34,056 nt of DNA from a virus. Made by a program: the position numbers and the translations under genes. Positions 1-9,900 of the stretch are shown piece by piece; within the stretch, counting starts at the first letter, position 1; every line of letters begins with the position of its first letter. The stretch covers positions 1 through 34,056 of IMG/VR virus record IMGVR_UViG_3300035698_007002; one strand, given 5' to 3'. A model generated the notes under the pieces. It was not told where the DNA came from, ran no database searches, and was given only the letters and a program-made list of their open reading frames with translations.

Positions 1-127
1 CAGGAGATGAGCGTGATGTTATTGATGGCTGGGCAACCACCGCTAAAGAAATTCATGTCTTAAATAAGATTAAGAAGATGGTCTCAGGCGTTAAGTCTAT
101 CCCGACCAACAGTGCCGAAACGTCTTC
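1..127. repeat. Terminal overlap, copy 1 (circular assembly)
   Basis: The first 127 bases are identical to the last 127 (33930-34056). The length equals a common assembler k-mer, and the repeat lies inside one reading frame that continues over the join. I read it as the overlap of a circular contig, not as a biological direct terminal repeat. Confidence 0.93.
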
Positions 128-269
128 TAAGCAAACTTCAGCAGAACTTTACACCAAAGCATTTGCATATAAAGGCAGTGTTGATAATTTCCAGTACAAT
201 GAAGATGCCCAGACGGTTTATGACAACATGATGAACAAGGCTGTGGCTGCTGAATCTGAAGGTATTTAG
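1..269 (+). CDS. Capsid scaffolding protein, C-terminal part
   Basis: This is the 3' end of the gene that starts at 33308; across the circular join the whole protein is 296 residues. The reading frame here uses codons beginning at base 3 and ends at TAG 267-269. The C-terminus is charged and helical, rich in Lys, Glu and Ala, as expected for scaffolding proteins, which fill the procapsid and leave before DNA entry. The gene lies directly between portal-side genes and the major capsid gene, the T7 position of gp9. An ATG at 78 is only an internal methionine. Confidence 0.85.
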   Translation, partial: GDERDVIDGWATTAKEIHVLNKIKKMVSGVKSIPTNSAETSSKQTSAELYTKAFAYKGSVDNFQYNEDAQTVYDNMMNKAVAAESEGI

Positions 270-462
270 AAGGTTGTTGCTTACTTTGCTGTAATTTGTT
301 AATATCTTAATAGATACGAAAAGGGCTTACTGTCTTCCAGACACCCCCTTGTAGTTTCGTAGGTTATGCAACCTACCTTAATTGCAAGTCGAGGCCCCTC
401 CAATTTGAGGCTTACCCAAGACGAATTAGTAAATCGTTTAACTCAACTTTTGGAGGACACTC
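270..462 (+). other. Structured leader between scaffold and capsid genes
   Basis: This 193-base gap holds no gene. It can fold strongly. ACGAAA (316-321) pairs with TTTCGT (355-360), with an inner AGGG/CCCT pairing. A perfect 7-bp stem, GTAGGTT/AACCTAC, lies at 359-376 with an ATGC tetraloop. A CCTC/GAGG hairpin follows near 398-411. None has a T-run, so they are not classic terminators. A strong ribosome site, GGAGG, lies just before the capsid ATG. The structures may mark an RNA processing or stability site that raises capsid over scaffold expression; that is inference. Confidence 0.45.
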
Positions 463-1311
463 ATGTCTTTGAATCTCAGCACAGCCGCTGTGAAAAAATT
501 TGAAAAAGAAGCTATTCAAGTTTTTCAAGAAGGTGGCAACTCTCTGCGCGATACCGTCCGTGTTAAGGACGCGAAGGGCGCAAGCTCAGTGCAGTTTAAT
601 ACGTATGGTGAAGTAATCGCAAACGAGCGTACCGCTTTCCACACACCTATCCCCGCACAAGACCCTTCTGTAGCAGTACCTACTGCCACAGTCTCTAACT
701 ATACAGCCTCAATCCTAACAGACATTTTCTTGAACAACCAACTCGGTTTTGATGGTCGCCAAGAAGCTGTTGAAGGCATCGTAAAAGCTATGAACCGTAG
801 ACTTGACGAGATCGTCATTGCTGCGCTTGATAGTGCTACTGGCCTTACTGTTGCATCTGGCTCCGACAACTTGAACGTTGGTCACTTCGCAGAAGCAGCG
901 CGCCTTTTAGGCTCGTCTGTTCCTGATGATAACCGCTTCTTGCTTTGTCATGATGATGGTTTCTACCACTTCATTCAGGAAACTGATGTTAAGACGATTG
1001 ATTCCAACTCTGGCAAGCCTTTGGCTTCCGGCACACAGCGCAATTATATGGGCTTCGATATCCTTAAAATCGGAAATCGTGACTCAGTAACAATTGGCGA
1101 TGGTGCAGGTGGTCTTGGATTGTCAGGTACTGATAGAACTAACTACGCTTGGCAAAAAAGCGCTATCGGGCTTGCAATGAATATGGCTCCAACGATCAAA
1201 GTTGACTGGTCTCCTGATTACGGTGCTCACCGTGTGACAGGTTATTTGTCTGCTGGAGCTGTCCTTATTCAGGACGCCGGTGTTGCCACAATCACAACCG
1301 ACGAATCATAG
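463..1311 (+). CDS. Major capsid protein
   Basis: This 282-residue protein forms the icosahedral shell. Its sequence resembles the P22/HK97-fold capsid proteins of small marine podoviruses: a helical N-terminus, then a long segment with alternating polar and hydrophobic strands, and a conserved-looking NRRLDEIVIAALDSA helix around residues 111-125. It is shorter than T7 gp10 (about 345). It follows the scaffolding gene and has a strong Shine-Dalgarno site (GGAGG, 8 bases before ATG), fitting the most abundant late product. Assignment rests on position, size and family likeness; no catalytic motif exists for this class. Confidence 0.85.
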   Translation: MSLNLSTAAVKKFEKEAIQVFQEGGNSLRDTVRVKDAKGASSVQFNTYGEVIANERTAFHTPIPAQDPSVAVPTATVSNYTASILTDIFLNNQLGFDGRQEAVEGIVKAMNRRLDEIVIAALDSATGLTVASGSDNLNVGHFAEAARLLGSSVPDDNRFLLCHDDGFYHFIQETDVKTIDSNSGKPLASGTQRNYMGFDILKIGNRDSVTIGDGAGGLGLSGTDRTNYAWQKSAIGLAMNMAPTIKVDWSPDYGAHRVTGYLSAGAVLIQDAGVATITTDES

Positions 1312-1324
1312 GAGGATTTGAATA

Positions 1325-1609
1325 ATGGCTTTTGACCGCACTAAACTAGCACTTAATTCAGCTAGCCAGAACTCAACAGTAGGACCGCGTACTTGGTCTT
1401 ATACTACTGCTGATGCTACTGCTACTGTAGACTCTGCTGGATACTTTAATTCCGCAGCTGACTTGCTAACTATCGGTGACAATATTCATGCAATCACCTC
1501 AACGGGAGGCACTGCCTCTTACGAGAGATACCACGTTAACGCTAATAGCCGAACTGTGGTTGATGTTGCAGACTCAGTGCCTACTGACGGCGCTTCTGAC
1601 ACCGACTAA
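1325..1609 (+). CDS. Putative head decoration / capsid-associated protein
   Basis: The product is 94 residues, Thr/Ser/Ala-rich, with predicted short beta strands (motifs such as WSYTTADATATV and GYFNSAADLL). Proteins of this pattern commonly follow the capsid gene in marine phages and are usually called structural or decoration proteins, though the role is not proven. The start at 1325 follows AGGAGG closely. The gene lies 13 bases after the capsid gene and before a strong terminator, so the two form the end of a highly expressed capsid unit. No transmembrane segment or signal peptide is seen. Confidence 0.6.
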   Translation: MAFDRTKLALNSASQNSTVGPRTWSYTTADATATVDSAGYFNSAADLLTIGDNIHAITSTGGTASYERYHVNANSRTVVDVADSVPTDGASDTD

Positions 1610-1638
1610 CTAATAGGGTTCCTGTCTCAACCCGTTTT

Positions 1639-1680
1639 ACCGAGGAGGATTTATTCCTTTTTCCTCCTCGGTTTCTTTTA
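1639..1680 (+). terminator. Rho-independent terminator after capsid genes
   Basis: A perfect 11-bp stem, ACCGAGGAGGA (1639-1649) with TCCTCCTCGGT (1662-1672), has a 12-base loop and is followed by TTTCTTTTA. It lies between the capsid unit and the tail genes. Partial read-through would lower tail gene expression relative to capsid, as T7 does with its terminator after gene 10. Confidence 0.92.
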
Positions 1681-1690
1681 GGAGTTTTAT

Positions 1691-2260
1691 ATGTCCACTG
1701 ATATAGCAATATGTAATGCCGCCCTTTTGATGGTGAACGCATCTACAATAAACTCTTTTGACGATTCCACCCGCGAAGCTACACTATGTGAAGCCTTGTA
1801 TGAAACGACTAAAGACGCTGTGCTATCTAAGCACCCTTGGTCTTTCTCTATCTTCCAAGAAGCTTTGGCGCAAACTGTAAACACCCCTTTAATGGATTAC
1901 ACATACGAGTACCAGCTTCCAACTGGGTACATCCGTATATTGAAAACCGGCGGTCGTGAGAACGACTATCGTATTTTAAAGAACAAGCTCCTGACTAACG
2001 CAACTACCATCGTTCTTCTGTACCAGAAAGATCCCAGTGAAGAATTCTGGCCAGCGTACTTCCGCAGAATTGTTGAATTTAAACTCGCCGCATTACTATC
2101 ACTTGCTTTGGTTCAGGATGAGAATATGGCGCAACTATTTGATGCGCAGTACCGTACTGCTATGCAAGAGGGCAGAGGAACCGACTCACAAAACTCTCCA
2201 ACTCATTCCATACCTGCTCGGGAGCTTAGTCTAACGGCTATACGTGGGAGCGATGGTTAA
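1691..2260 (+). CDS. Tail tubular protein A (T7 gp11-like adaptor)
   Basis: This 189-residue protein matches the T7 gp11 family (196 residues), which forms the ring joining the portal to the tail nozzle. Family-like features are the N-terminal helix with IAICNAALLMVNA (residues 5-17), a LSKHPWSF segment near 44-51 and the central YEYQLPTGYIRIL strand region near 71-83. It follows the capsid terminator directly. Its start has GGAG eight bases upstream. The stop codon shares one base with the ATG of the next gene, so the two tail proteins are translationally coupled. Confidence 0.9.
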   Translation: MSTDIAICNAALLMVNASTINSFDDSTREATLCEALYETTKDAVLSKHPWSFSIFQEALAQTVNTPLMDYTYEYQLPTGYIRILKTGGRENDYRILKNKLLTNATTIVLLYQKDPSEEFWPAYFRRIVEFKLAALLSLALVQDENMAQLFDAQYRTAMQEGRGTDSQNSPTHSIPARELSLTAIRGSDG

Positions 2261-4248
2261 TGGCGAAGATAAAAATTATTCAGTCGTCATACGTATCTGG
2301 TGAATTCGACCCAACATTATTGGGCCGCGTTGATATTGATGACTATGCTAAAGGCGCTGATAAACTCAGAAATGTTTATGTACGGCCCCAAGGTGGAGCT
2401 TTCCGCCGCGAAGGTTTAGAGTTCTACAAGCAGGTAGATAGCGACGCCCCTGCGCGTATCATACCCTTCCAGTACAACGACGAACAAACATATGTGTTGG
2501 TTTTCACTGCTGGGCGTTTAGACGTATATAAGACTGACAGCAAAACCTTACAAGACACTATCACATCCTCTCCGATTGATGGATTAACAGACGTTATTCT
2601 AGCTGAGATTAACTGGACGCAATCAGCTGATACTTTGGTGTTGTTCCATAAAGATCTACAGCCTATAGAAATCACCCGTACATCTGACACAGCTTGGACC
2701 GCGGCTAATATTACATTCACCAGTATACCTCCTTATGCTTACGGAGCGTTATCCACGTCCAACCCAGCTGGTACAGTAACAGCAGATGTAGCAACAGGGG
2801 TAGTAACGCTTACAGCGTCTTCTGCTGTTTTTCTATCTTCTCATGTAGGACAATTTGTTAACACTGTAAAAGGCGGTAGAGTTCTAATCACTGCGTTTAC
2901 CTCTACAACAGTAGTGGAGGGTATCGTACGGATTGAACTTGAAGGCACTAGCGCCATCTCTAACGGTGACTGGGATATAGAAACAGGCTACGAAGATGTT
3001 ATCTCAGCCACAAAGGGATGGCCGCGCAGTGGTACGTTCCATAAGTCCCGCCTTGTATTGGGTGGTTTGTCCTCACGTCCTCAGACAATACTGATGAGTA
3101 AGATTGGCGAGTTCTACGACCTTAATATTGGTGAGTCTTTAGACAGCGATGCAATTGATATAACTATTGATGATGATCAGGTGAATGTAATCCGCGGAGT
3201 ATTCTCTGGTAGAGGTTTATCTGTGTTTACATCTGGCGGCGAATTTTCTATCAGCTCAGATATTAACTCAGCTTTAACACCATCTAACGTAGCTGACCAG
3301 ATACAGAAAGAAACACGCCACGGTAGCTCTATAATACGCCCTGTGAGTGTTGACGGCGCTATTGTCTTTGTAGAACGTGAAGATCCTAACACAGCTGGGT
3401 CAGGCAGAGTTGTCCGCCAGTTCGTGTTTAATGAATCTGAGCAGAGCTTTAACGCTCCTAATATTTCTATATTCTCACAGCATCTTGTAAGTAATCCTAT
3501 CGCAATGGATATACGTAGATCTACTGAGACCCACCCATCTAATTACCTGTATATGGTAAACGACGACGGCACATGCGCTGTTTTGAATTCTTTACGTGAG
3601 CAAGATCTATTGGCTTGGACACTCTTTAGCACAGACGGAACATTCGAGGACGTGTGTGTAAGTGGTAATAAAACATTCTTCATTGTGAAGCGCACTGTTA
3701 ACTCAGTAACCGTAAGATATTTAGAGGTGTTAAATGCAAACAATCGGATGGATTCTAGCCTCGTACAAACAAACGGATCTCCTACAACTGCGTGGAGTGG
3801 CTTGGACCATCTTGACGACGAAGAGGTGCGAGTAATAGGCGATGACTTTATGCTTGCTGACGCCACACCATCTAGCGGAGCTATAACTTCTTCTGAGAGT
3901 GTTAGAGAATTAGAGGCGGGCCTTACATTTTTGGCGAGGATTAAGCACCTGCCTACTAGCGTTATCATTGAAGGGCAATCATTCGCCGGTGAGTATAAGA
4001 ACCCTGTGTCTGCAAATGTTCGGGTTTACAACTCAAGGGACTTTATTGTTATTCATGACGGCCACACACAGCAGCCTAAACTAGAGGAGTTCGCAGACTC
4101 TTACACAGAGGGTAACGCCACTCTTTATAGTAAATGGCTAAAGGTGTTTATTGGCGGAGTTCGCAGAGATTCAGCGGTGGAAATCACACAAGAAGATCCT
4201 CTTGAGTTAAACGTATTGGCGGTTAATTTCGTCGTAAGGGTGAGTTAA
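2260..4248 (+). CDS. Tail tubular protein B (T7 gp12-like nozzle)
   Basis: The 662-residue product corresponds to the tail nozzle of T7-like phages. The N-terminus has the typical pattern: SYVSGEFDPTLLGRVDIDDYAKGADKLRN, then an FRREGLEFY turn (residues about 9-57). The middle is beta-rich with VLVFTAGRLDVY and similar propeller-like strands. The C-terminal third holds further strand repeats. T7 gp12 is 794 residues, so this is a compact form. It overlaps the adaptor gene by one base, and the internal virion genes follow immediately. Confidence 0.9.
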   Translation: MAKIKIIQSSYVSGEFDPTLLGRVDIDDYAKGADKLRNVYVRPQGGAFRREGLEFYKQVDSDAPARIIPFQYNDEQTYVLVFTAGRLDVYKTDSKTLQDTITSSPIDGLTDVILAEINWTQSADTLVLFHKDLQPIEITRTSDTAWTAANITFTSIPPYAYGALSTSNPAGTVTADVATGVVTLTASSAVFLSSHVGQFVNTVKGGRVLITAFTSTTVVEGIVRIELEGTSAISNGDWDIETGYEDVISATKGWPRSGTFHKSRLVLGGLSSRPQTILMSKIGEFYDLNIGESLDSDAIDITIDDDQVNVIRGVFSGRGLSVFTSGGEFSISSDINSALTPSNVADQIQKETRHGSSIIRPVSVDGAIVFVEREDPNTAGSGRVVRQFVFNESEQSFNAPNISIFSQHLVSNPIAMDIRRSTETHPSNYLYMVNDDGTCAVLNSLREQDLLAWTLFSTDGTFEDVCVSGNKTFFIVKRTVNSVTVRYLEVLNANNRMDSSLVQTNGSPTTAWSGLDHLDDEEVRVIGDDFMLADATPSSGAITSSESVRELEAGLTFLARIKHLPTSVIIEGQSFAGEYKNPVSANVRVYNSRDFIVIHDGHTQQPKLEEFADSYTEGNATLYSKWLKVFIGGVRRDSAVEITQEDPLELNVLAVNFVVRVS

Positions 4249-4851
4249 ATGGCAACAGCAGTAGCATTAGGGACATTACTATCTAGCACCACTGCGACAG
4301 CAGGCGCTGCCACAACACTAGGCACTGCCTCAACACTAGGCACTATAGCCACAGTAGCTCAAGTAGCTAGTGCGGTTGGTGGTGTTATTGGTGGTATTCA
4401 AAGCTTCGTCTCAACTAGAGCCGCAGCTAAGGCAGCAAACACAGCGGCAGCAACAGAGGCTCGTTTAACTGGTGTTGATATACTAAGGGCAGAAACACAA
4501 TCTGAACAGGAGCGGGCACAACGTGAGCGCACACTGCGCCGTACTTTAGCATCACAGAAGGCAATCTTTGCAGGAGCTGGTGTAGATTTCGGTAGTGGTT
4601 CCCCAGTGGCTATACAAGAACAAACTATTGGACAGATCAACAGAGAGCAGCGCTTTGCGGATAGCGCCTTAACCTCTACTGTGACGCAACTTCAGATTAA
4701 CCAAGAAGGACAGACCGCTAGCGGGCTTAACAAAGCATCTCTACTTAGAAAGCAGGCTGTTACTGGGCTGATCTCAACTGGGGTTTCCACCCTTGATAAA
4801 GTCGGCACGATAGCTGAAATGCAACTCCGTAAACAGGAGACTAAAAAGTAA
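4249..4851 (+). CDS. Internal virion protein (T7 gp14-like)
   Basis: This 200-residue protein has an Ala/Gly/Thr-rich hydrophobic N-terminus (about residues 1-52, glycine-zipper like), a charged helical middle (about 75-105) and the motif ASQKAIFAGAGVDFGSGSP (about 101-119), which recurs in small internal core proteins of podoviruses. In T7, gp14 is ejected first and sits in the outer membrane as part of the trans-envelope channel. The position after the nozzle gene and before two large core proteins fits. It begins directly after the previous stop and ends by sharing a base with the next start. Confidence 0.75.
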   Translation: MATAVALGTLLSSTTATAGAATTLGTASTLGTIATVAQVASAVGGVIGGIQSFVSTRAAAKAANTAAATEARLTGVDILRAETQSEQERAQRERTLRRTLASQKAIFAGAGVDFGSGSPVAIQEQTIGQINREQRFADSALTSTVTQLQINQEGQTASGLNKASLLRKQAVTGLISTGVSTLDKVGTIAEMQLRKQETKK

Positions 4852-6971
4852 TGGCTGATAGACCTAGAATTACACCTCAGATCTTCTCTAAGAAATCTGC
4901 GCAGAACGTTCCTAGACTAGAGGCGCAAACCCCTAACGTCCGTAATGTCCCTAGCGTTACAGCTATCACAGCTAAATCTAACGCAGATATGTTTGTTGGT
5001 ATGGCTGACGATGGGCGGCGTTTACAGGCTATCGCAGGTGCTAGCTTTGAAAAATCAACCGATGAATTGAACCGCCAGCTTGCTGATATTGAGCAAAATC
5101 AATCGCTGGAAGCAGAAGCGGAGTTTAACAAGATCCTCCTCGGTGCTGAAGCTGGTGTGGCTAAGGCCAGAGATGGCTCTGACATTGATAGTATCTCTAG
5201 AGATTCTGTTCAGGCGTATGACGATGTTCAAAGCACTGTGTTGGACAATGCTAATCTCTCCGCATACCAAAAAGATTACCTTGCCCCTAAGTTAGAGCGA
5301 GCCAGAACAAACGTAGCTATTGGCGCTGTTAAGTTCCAAGGAGCTGCACGTGAGCAGGAGTCTCGTCATACTTTAGATGAGATGAAGCGTACTCGTGAGT
5401 TTCTGGTAAACAAACACCCTGATAGCTTAGATTGGGTATTAAACGAAGCTGAAACGGCTATTAACGAAATTGGCAAAAACCTTTCACAAAAAGAAAGAAC
5501 AGACTTCCTTGGTCGGCAACGCAACGACTTAACTATCTCCGCTGTTGAGGGTGAGATTGCAGTTAACCCGGCGGCTGCCTTAGAGCGGTTAGAGGCTGGC
5601 GCATTTAATGCCCATCTTAGCCTTGAGCAAGTACAGACGCTAGAAGCTGACGCGAAGATTGGTGTGGCTAAAAACGTATCTGAGAATAACAGGGCCGCGA
5701 AGAAGGTTAACCAAGGGTTAGACGCTAACCTCAGTGTTGCTATCTCAGTTGGTCCTATAGGGGCTATGCCTACATTCTCCAGCTTAGATAAGATGCGGGA
5801 AGATGAAGAGATCTCTCCTGAGCAATGGGAGGCCCATTACAAAGGTGTTGCTAAACGCCTTAAGCTAGAGGGTGACGCCCGTAAAGATTTAGAGATGGGG
5901 GCGCTTATCTTCGACAATAAGCTTCCTGTTAACCCCGGTAACCCTGATGCTGTACGTGCGTTCAACAAGACGTATAACTCTATGCAAGAGAAGATGGCTA
6001 CGATGGACCAGCCCTCGCGTGTGCAATACGCTACGGATCTGATCAAAACACACAGAGCTGTGCCAGCCCTATTAAAGGGCGAGATTAGATTAGCTGCACA
6101 ATCAGGCGATCCTGAGCAGGTAAGTATTGCCGCTAATATGGTTAACAGAATAGCTGAAGAAGCTCCATACCTTATGGACCAACTTATCACTACAACTGCC
6201 CGCCAACGTATTGATATGATTAACAAAAGAATTAATATTGGTATGGGCCCTAAAGAAGCTATTATCCAAACAGACCAGCAACTCAGCATCCTTGCTCAAG
6301 CAAGTGGTGAGGCTGTATCTGCTAAGTTAAGCGAGATTGCTAAGGGCACAGACTTTAGAGCAAAAACGGTTGGTGTATTTTCTAAGTGGCATGACTTTGC
6401 TACAGGCGGATTAGACACCGAAGGCATGAGTGCGTTTGACTTAGATAGGGCCACAGCTGTATACCGCCTTTCATATGAGGATGCATACAGAGAAACCCGC
6501 GACCCTGAAGTGGCAGAACAAATAGCAGCTGAGAAAACAGCCGGACGCTTTGGTAGAACTGCTGTTAACAACGATGCCCAAATATTAGAATTTCCCCCAG
6601 AGAATTACTATTCAATCGAAGGCGAGTCTAACGATTGGATGAGAGTTCAGATGTTGGACGCTGCAAAAGAAGCTGTTTCTGGCGGTATGTTTAACCCAGC
6701 CACATTGGAAGACTTAGGAGAGCGCGTACGTATACTGCCTGATCCTATGTTGACGCCTAAGTTAGCTGGAGAGAACCGCCCCGGATACAACCTTATAGTG
6801 GTTGGACAAGACGGTACACCAGTGAGGCTTAACAACCCCGGTGAGTTGTTCTTCTTTGATCCAGCGACAAGAAAACGTGATCTGGTAGACACTGCTAAGA
6901 AGCGTAGAGAATTAATAGGACAAGGGCTTAGTTCGTTTGACCTAGCCGTGGAATTGGAGAAACTTAACTAA
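4851..6971 (+). CDS. Internal virion protein (T7 gp15-like)
   Basis: The 706-residue product is close in size to T7 gp15 (747) and holds the same place between the gp14-like and gp16-like genes. It is almost wholly helical and rich in Ala, Glu, Lys and Gln, with no signal peptide and no clear transmembrane segment. That is what is expected of a core protein that unfolds, passes through the tail and refolds in the periplasm. One-base overlaps on both sides indicate translational coupling. Function is inferred from synteny, size and composition. Confidence 0.72.
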   Translation: MADRPRITPQIFSKKSAQNVPRLEAQTPNVRNVPSVTAITAKSNADMFVGMADDGRRLQAIAGASFEKSTDELNRQLADIEQNQSLEAEAEFNKILLGAEAGVAKARDGSDIDSISRDSVQAYDDVQSTVLDNANLSAYQKDYLAPKLERARTNVAIGAVKFQGAAREQESRHTLDEMKRTREFLVNKHPDSLDWVLNEAETAINEIGKNLSQKERTDFLGRQRNDLTISAVEGEIAVNPAAALERLEAGAFNAHLSLEQVQTLEADAKIGVAKNVSENNRAAKKVNQGLDANLSVAISVGPIGAMPTFSSLDKMREDEEISPEQWEAHYKGVAKRLKLEGDARKDLEMGALIFDNKLPVNPGNPDAVRAFNKTYNSMQEKMATMDQPSRVQYATDLIKTHRAVPALLKGEIRLAAQSGDPEQVSIAANMVNRIAEEAPYLMDQLITTTARQRIDMINKRINIGMGPKEAIIQTDQQLSILAQASGEAVSAKLSEIAKGTDFRAKTVGVFSKWHDFATGGLDTEGMSAFDLDRATAVYRLSYEDAYRETRDPEVAEQIAAEKTAGRFGRTAVNNDAQILEFPPENYYSIEGESNDWMRVQMLDAAKEAVSGGMFNPATLEDLGERVRILPDPMLTPKLAGENRPGYNLIVVGQDGTPVRLNNPGELFFFDPATRKRDLVDTAKKRRELIGQGLSSFDLAVELEKLN

Positions 6972-9900
6972 TGCCATTTGAGCCAGTAGATCCTAGTAAG
7001 CTAGGGCCTCGCCCCATAACACCGGACGATGTTACCTCGTCTCCCTCTACAGGGGGGGTAATTGGCTCATTCTTAAAACAAGAGAATGTACTAGTTAATG
7101 CAGCGGATGCTATATTTAATAACTTTATGCTGGATGAGCCTGAAGATCCTTCGTACGACCCATTCGAAGAAATGGACGGATATGAAGGGTACGCAGATGA
7201 GTTAGGTAACGTAACGTCGCCCACACAAATGGTGCGCCGTAAGCAAAATATTGATGAAGAGAACGCCAGTCGAGAACTGTTCGCAAGTGCTGATGGTTTT
7301 CAGAAGATACTAGCTGTAGGTTCTCTTGTCGCATCAGATCCCACAACATTAATTCCAATAGGCTCCAGTGCGTATAAGACATACAGAATTGGCGGAAGAA
7401 TATTAGAAGGCGGAGTTAAAACCGCTGGTGTCGCAGCTGCTGTAGAGACTGGTCGCGAGGCCCTACTCCAGTACAACCAAGACACACGTACCCTAGAGGA
7501 ATCTTTGTGGAACGTTGGCGCTGCTGGCGTTGTTGGTGGAATACTTGGCGGAGCAGCTGCTGGTTTGTCTGACTCAAATATAAAGCAGATCGTTAAGCGC
7601 TATGAAGATGATATGGTTACTCCGGCGCCTACCCCCGGTGGGTCGCTCAGTGCAGCAGTTCCTGACGCTGTAACAACCATTGAACAAGAAGAGATTAAAG
7701 GGCTAAACAGAACTAAAGCTGTGTTTAGAAAAGTTCCGGGGTTTTTGAAGAACCCTGTTTGGGAAACAGCAACGTCAGGATCTAACGTTGTACGTAAGAT
7801 CTCTGAGCAGCTATCTGATTTATCCTTAGTTAAGAATAAGAATGTTGAGGGGATCGCCTCTGAGCAATCTGTAGAACTTGGCGTTAAGATGTACGATACG
7901 CTACGTGTTCCATTCTACCGTGATTATAACGACGCTTGGAAGACCTATAAGGCCCGGGCTAAGAAGGGCTTGCCTGCTGGTGAGCGTGTTGGATCAAAGA
8001 GTAACGGCTCTCTCACACGTAAAGAATTTGATGAAGCTATTGGTAAGTCGATGAGACGTAGCGATGAAAGCCCTATACCAGAGGTAGCTATCGCAGCTAA
8101 ATCAGCGCGACGTAATGTGTTTGACCCGGTATTAAAACGCGCTGAAGAGGTTGGCATATTTAAGAATGTAGATGAGATTGATATTAAAACAGCGGACTCT
8201 TGGCTTAAGCGTGTGTATGACGTTGATAAGATTAAGGCGAATAGAATTGAATTTAAGCGGCGCGTAATGGGCTGGCTTAAGAAAGAGCGCGATATTGCTG
8301 AAGAGGGCACAACTAGGGCTGATCGTTTCGACGTTGAACTTGATGAGCTGTCAGAAGAAATTATCGACCGCATCACAAACGTAACACAAGGCCGTATACC
8401 GTATGACCATAAGATTGGTGAGAAAGGATCATTCAAAAGAGATCCCGGCGCTAGAGGCTCCGCTAAGCAGCGTGTGTTTGCCATACCTGATGAGACTATC
8501 GAGGACTTTCTAGTAAGCGACATTAACGCCGTAATGGAAAACCACCTGCGTACTATGGCGCCCGATAATGAACTGCTAGCTAAGTTTAAAACATTAGACT
8601 TTGATGTTGTTAAGAAAACTATTCAAGATGATTACAATAAGCTCCGCGACACTGTTGAGAAAAGCAAAGTCGCTGGAGAAGCAAAAGACAGGAAGATGCT
8701 TAAGCTAGAGAAAGACCTAGAGAAAGATATCCGTAATACTCGGGCTATGTGGGATAAGCTCCGCGGTACATATAAGCAGCCTGATGACTACTCCGCCCCT
8801 GCTCATGTGTTTGAGCGCGGTGCTATGGCGTTAAACTTCGTACGCCTGTTAGGCGATGTAGTCGCCTCTTCCATACCGGATCTAGGGCGCCCTGTAATGG
8901 TCCACGGTTTCGCACGTTCTTACGGTGATTTAGTTAAAACAGTAATGACTGATATTAAAGGTCTTAAGTTAGCCGCTGGTGATGTTACTGAGATGGGCGT
9001 TGCTCTTGATCTTACTAATTCTATGACAGCGCTAAAGCGGGCCAATATGGATGAGTTTATGCCCACCACTGGGAAGATAGACGCAGCCACACAGAAGGTA
9101 TCTACAACAACCGCCTTACTTACTGGGATTAACCACCACAACGCAATGATGAAAACCTTCTCTGGTGTGATGACGCAGAACCGTATGCTGAAGGCTATAC
9201 AAGATTTAGGTGCTGGAAAGACACTCCCAGAGAAAGAGCTTACTAACCTCGCTTCCCACGGCATTGATATAAATATGGCGAAGAGGATCTCTAGTGAGTT
9301 CACTACCCACGGAGAAACACGTCGCGTACTTCGTATTGCTAATGCGAGAGAGTGGGCTGATGTTGAGGCGAAGAATACATTCCAAGCCGCTGTCCGAAAG
9401 CAGGTTGATGAGATAATTGTAACCCCCGGCTTAGACCGTCCACTATGGTTAAGTGAACCCGGCTGGAGATCAATAGGACAATTCAAGTCGTTTAGCTTCT
9501 CCTCTATGCAGAGGGTTGCTATGGCGGGGCTACAGCAAGCTGACATTAATGTAATGGCTGGTATGACAGCGAGTATATTCCTTGGCTCATTGGTCTACGC
9601 ATATAAGACAAAGATGAGAGGTGCTGAGGTATCTGACGATCCTAGAGTTTGGATCACAGAAGGTATTGATCGCTCTGGTATTGCAGGGTGGTTCTTCGAC
9701 GTAAACAACATCGTAGAGAAGTCTACCCGCGGACGTGTAGGCGTTAACGCATTACTAGGCGGACCCCCTATGAGCAGATACGCTTCGCGTAATGTTACTG
9801 GTGCGTTGTTAGGCCCAAGCTTTGGAGCCGCCCAAGATATATTCCAAATAACAGGCGCTGCTGCTTCTGGTGAAGTAAGTGAAGCCGACACTCATGCAGC

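Noticed and set aside
1-127. Direct terminal repeat as a T7-type packaging end
   Set aside because: It lies within the scaffolding gene and has the exact length of a usual assembler k-mer; no feature of a natural terminus is seen.
7945-9546. Long minus-strand open frames (192 and 208 residues) inside the gp16-like gene
   Set aside because: Ser/Leu-rich composition without ribosome sites, fully antisense to a well-supported gene; frame shadows.
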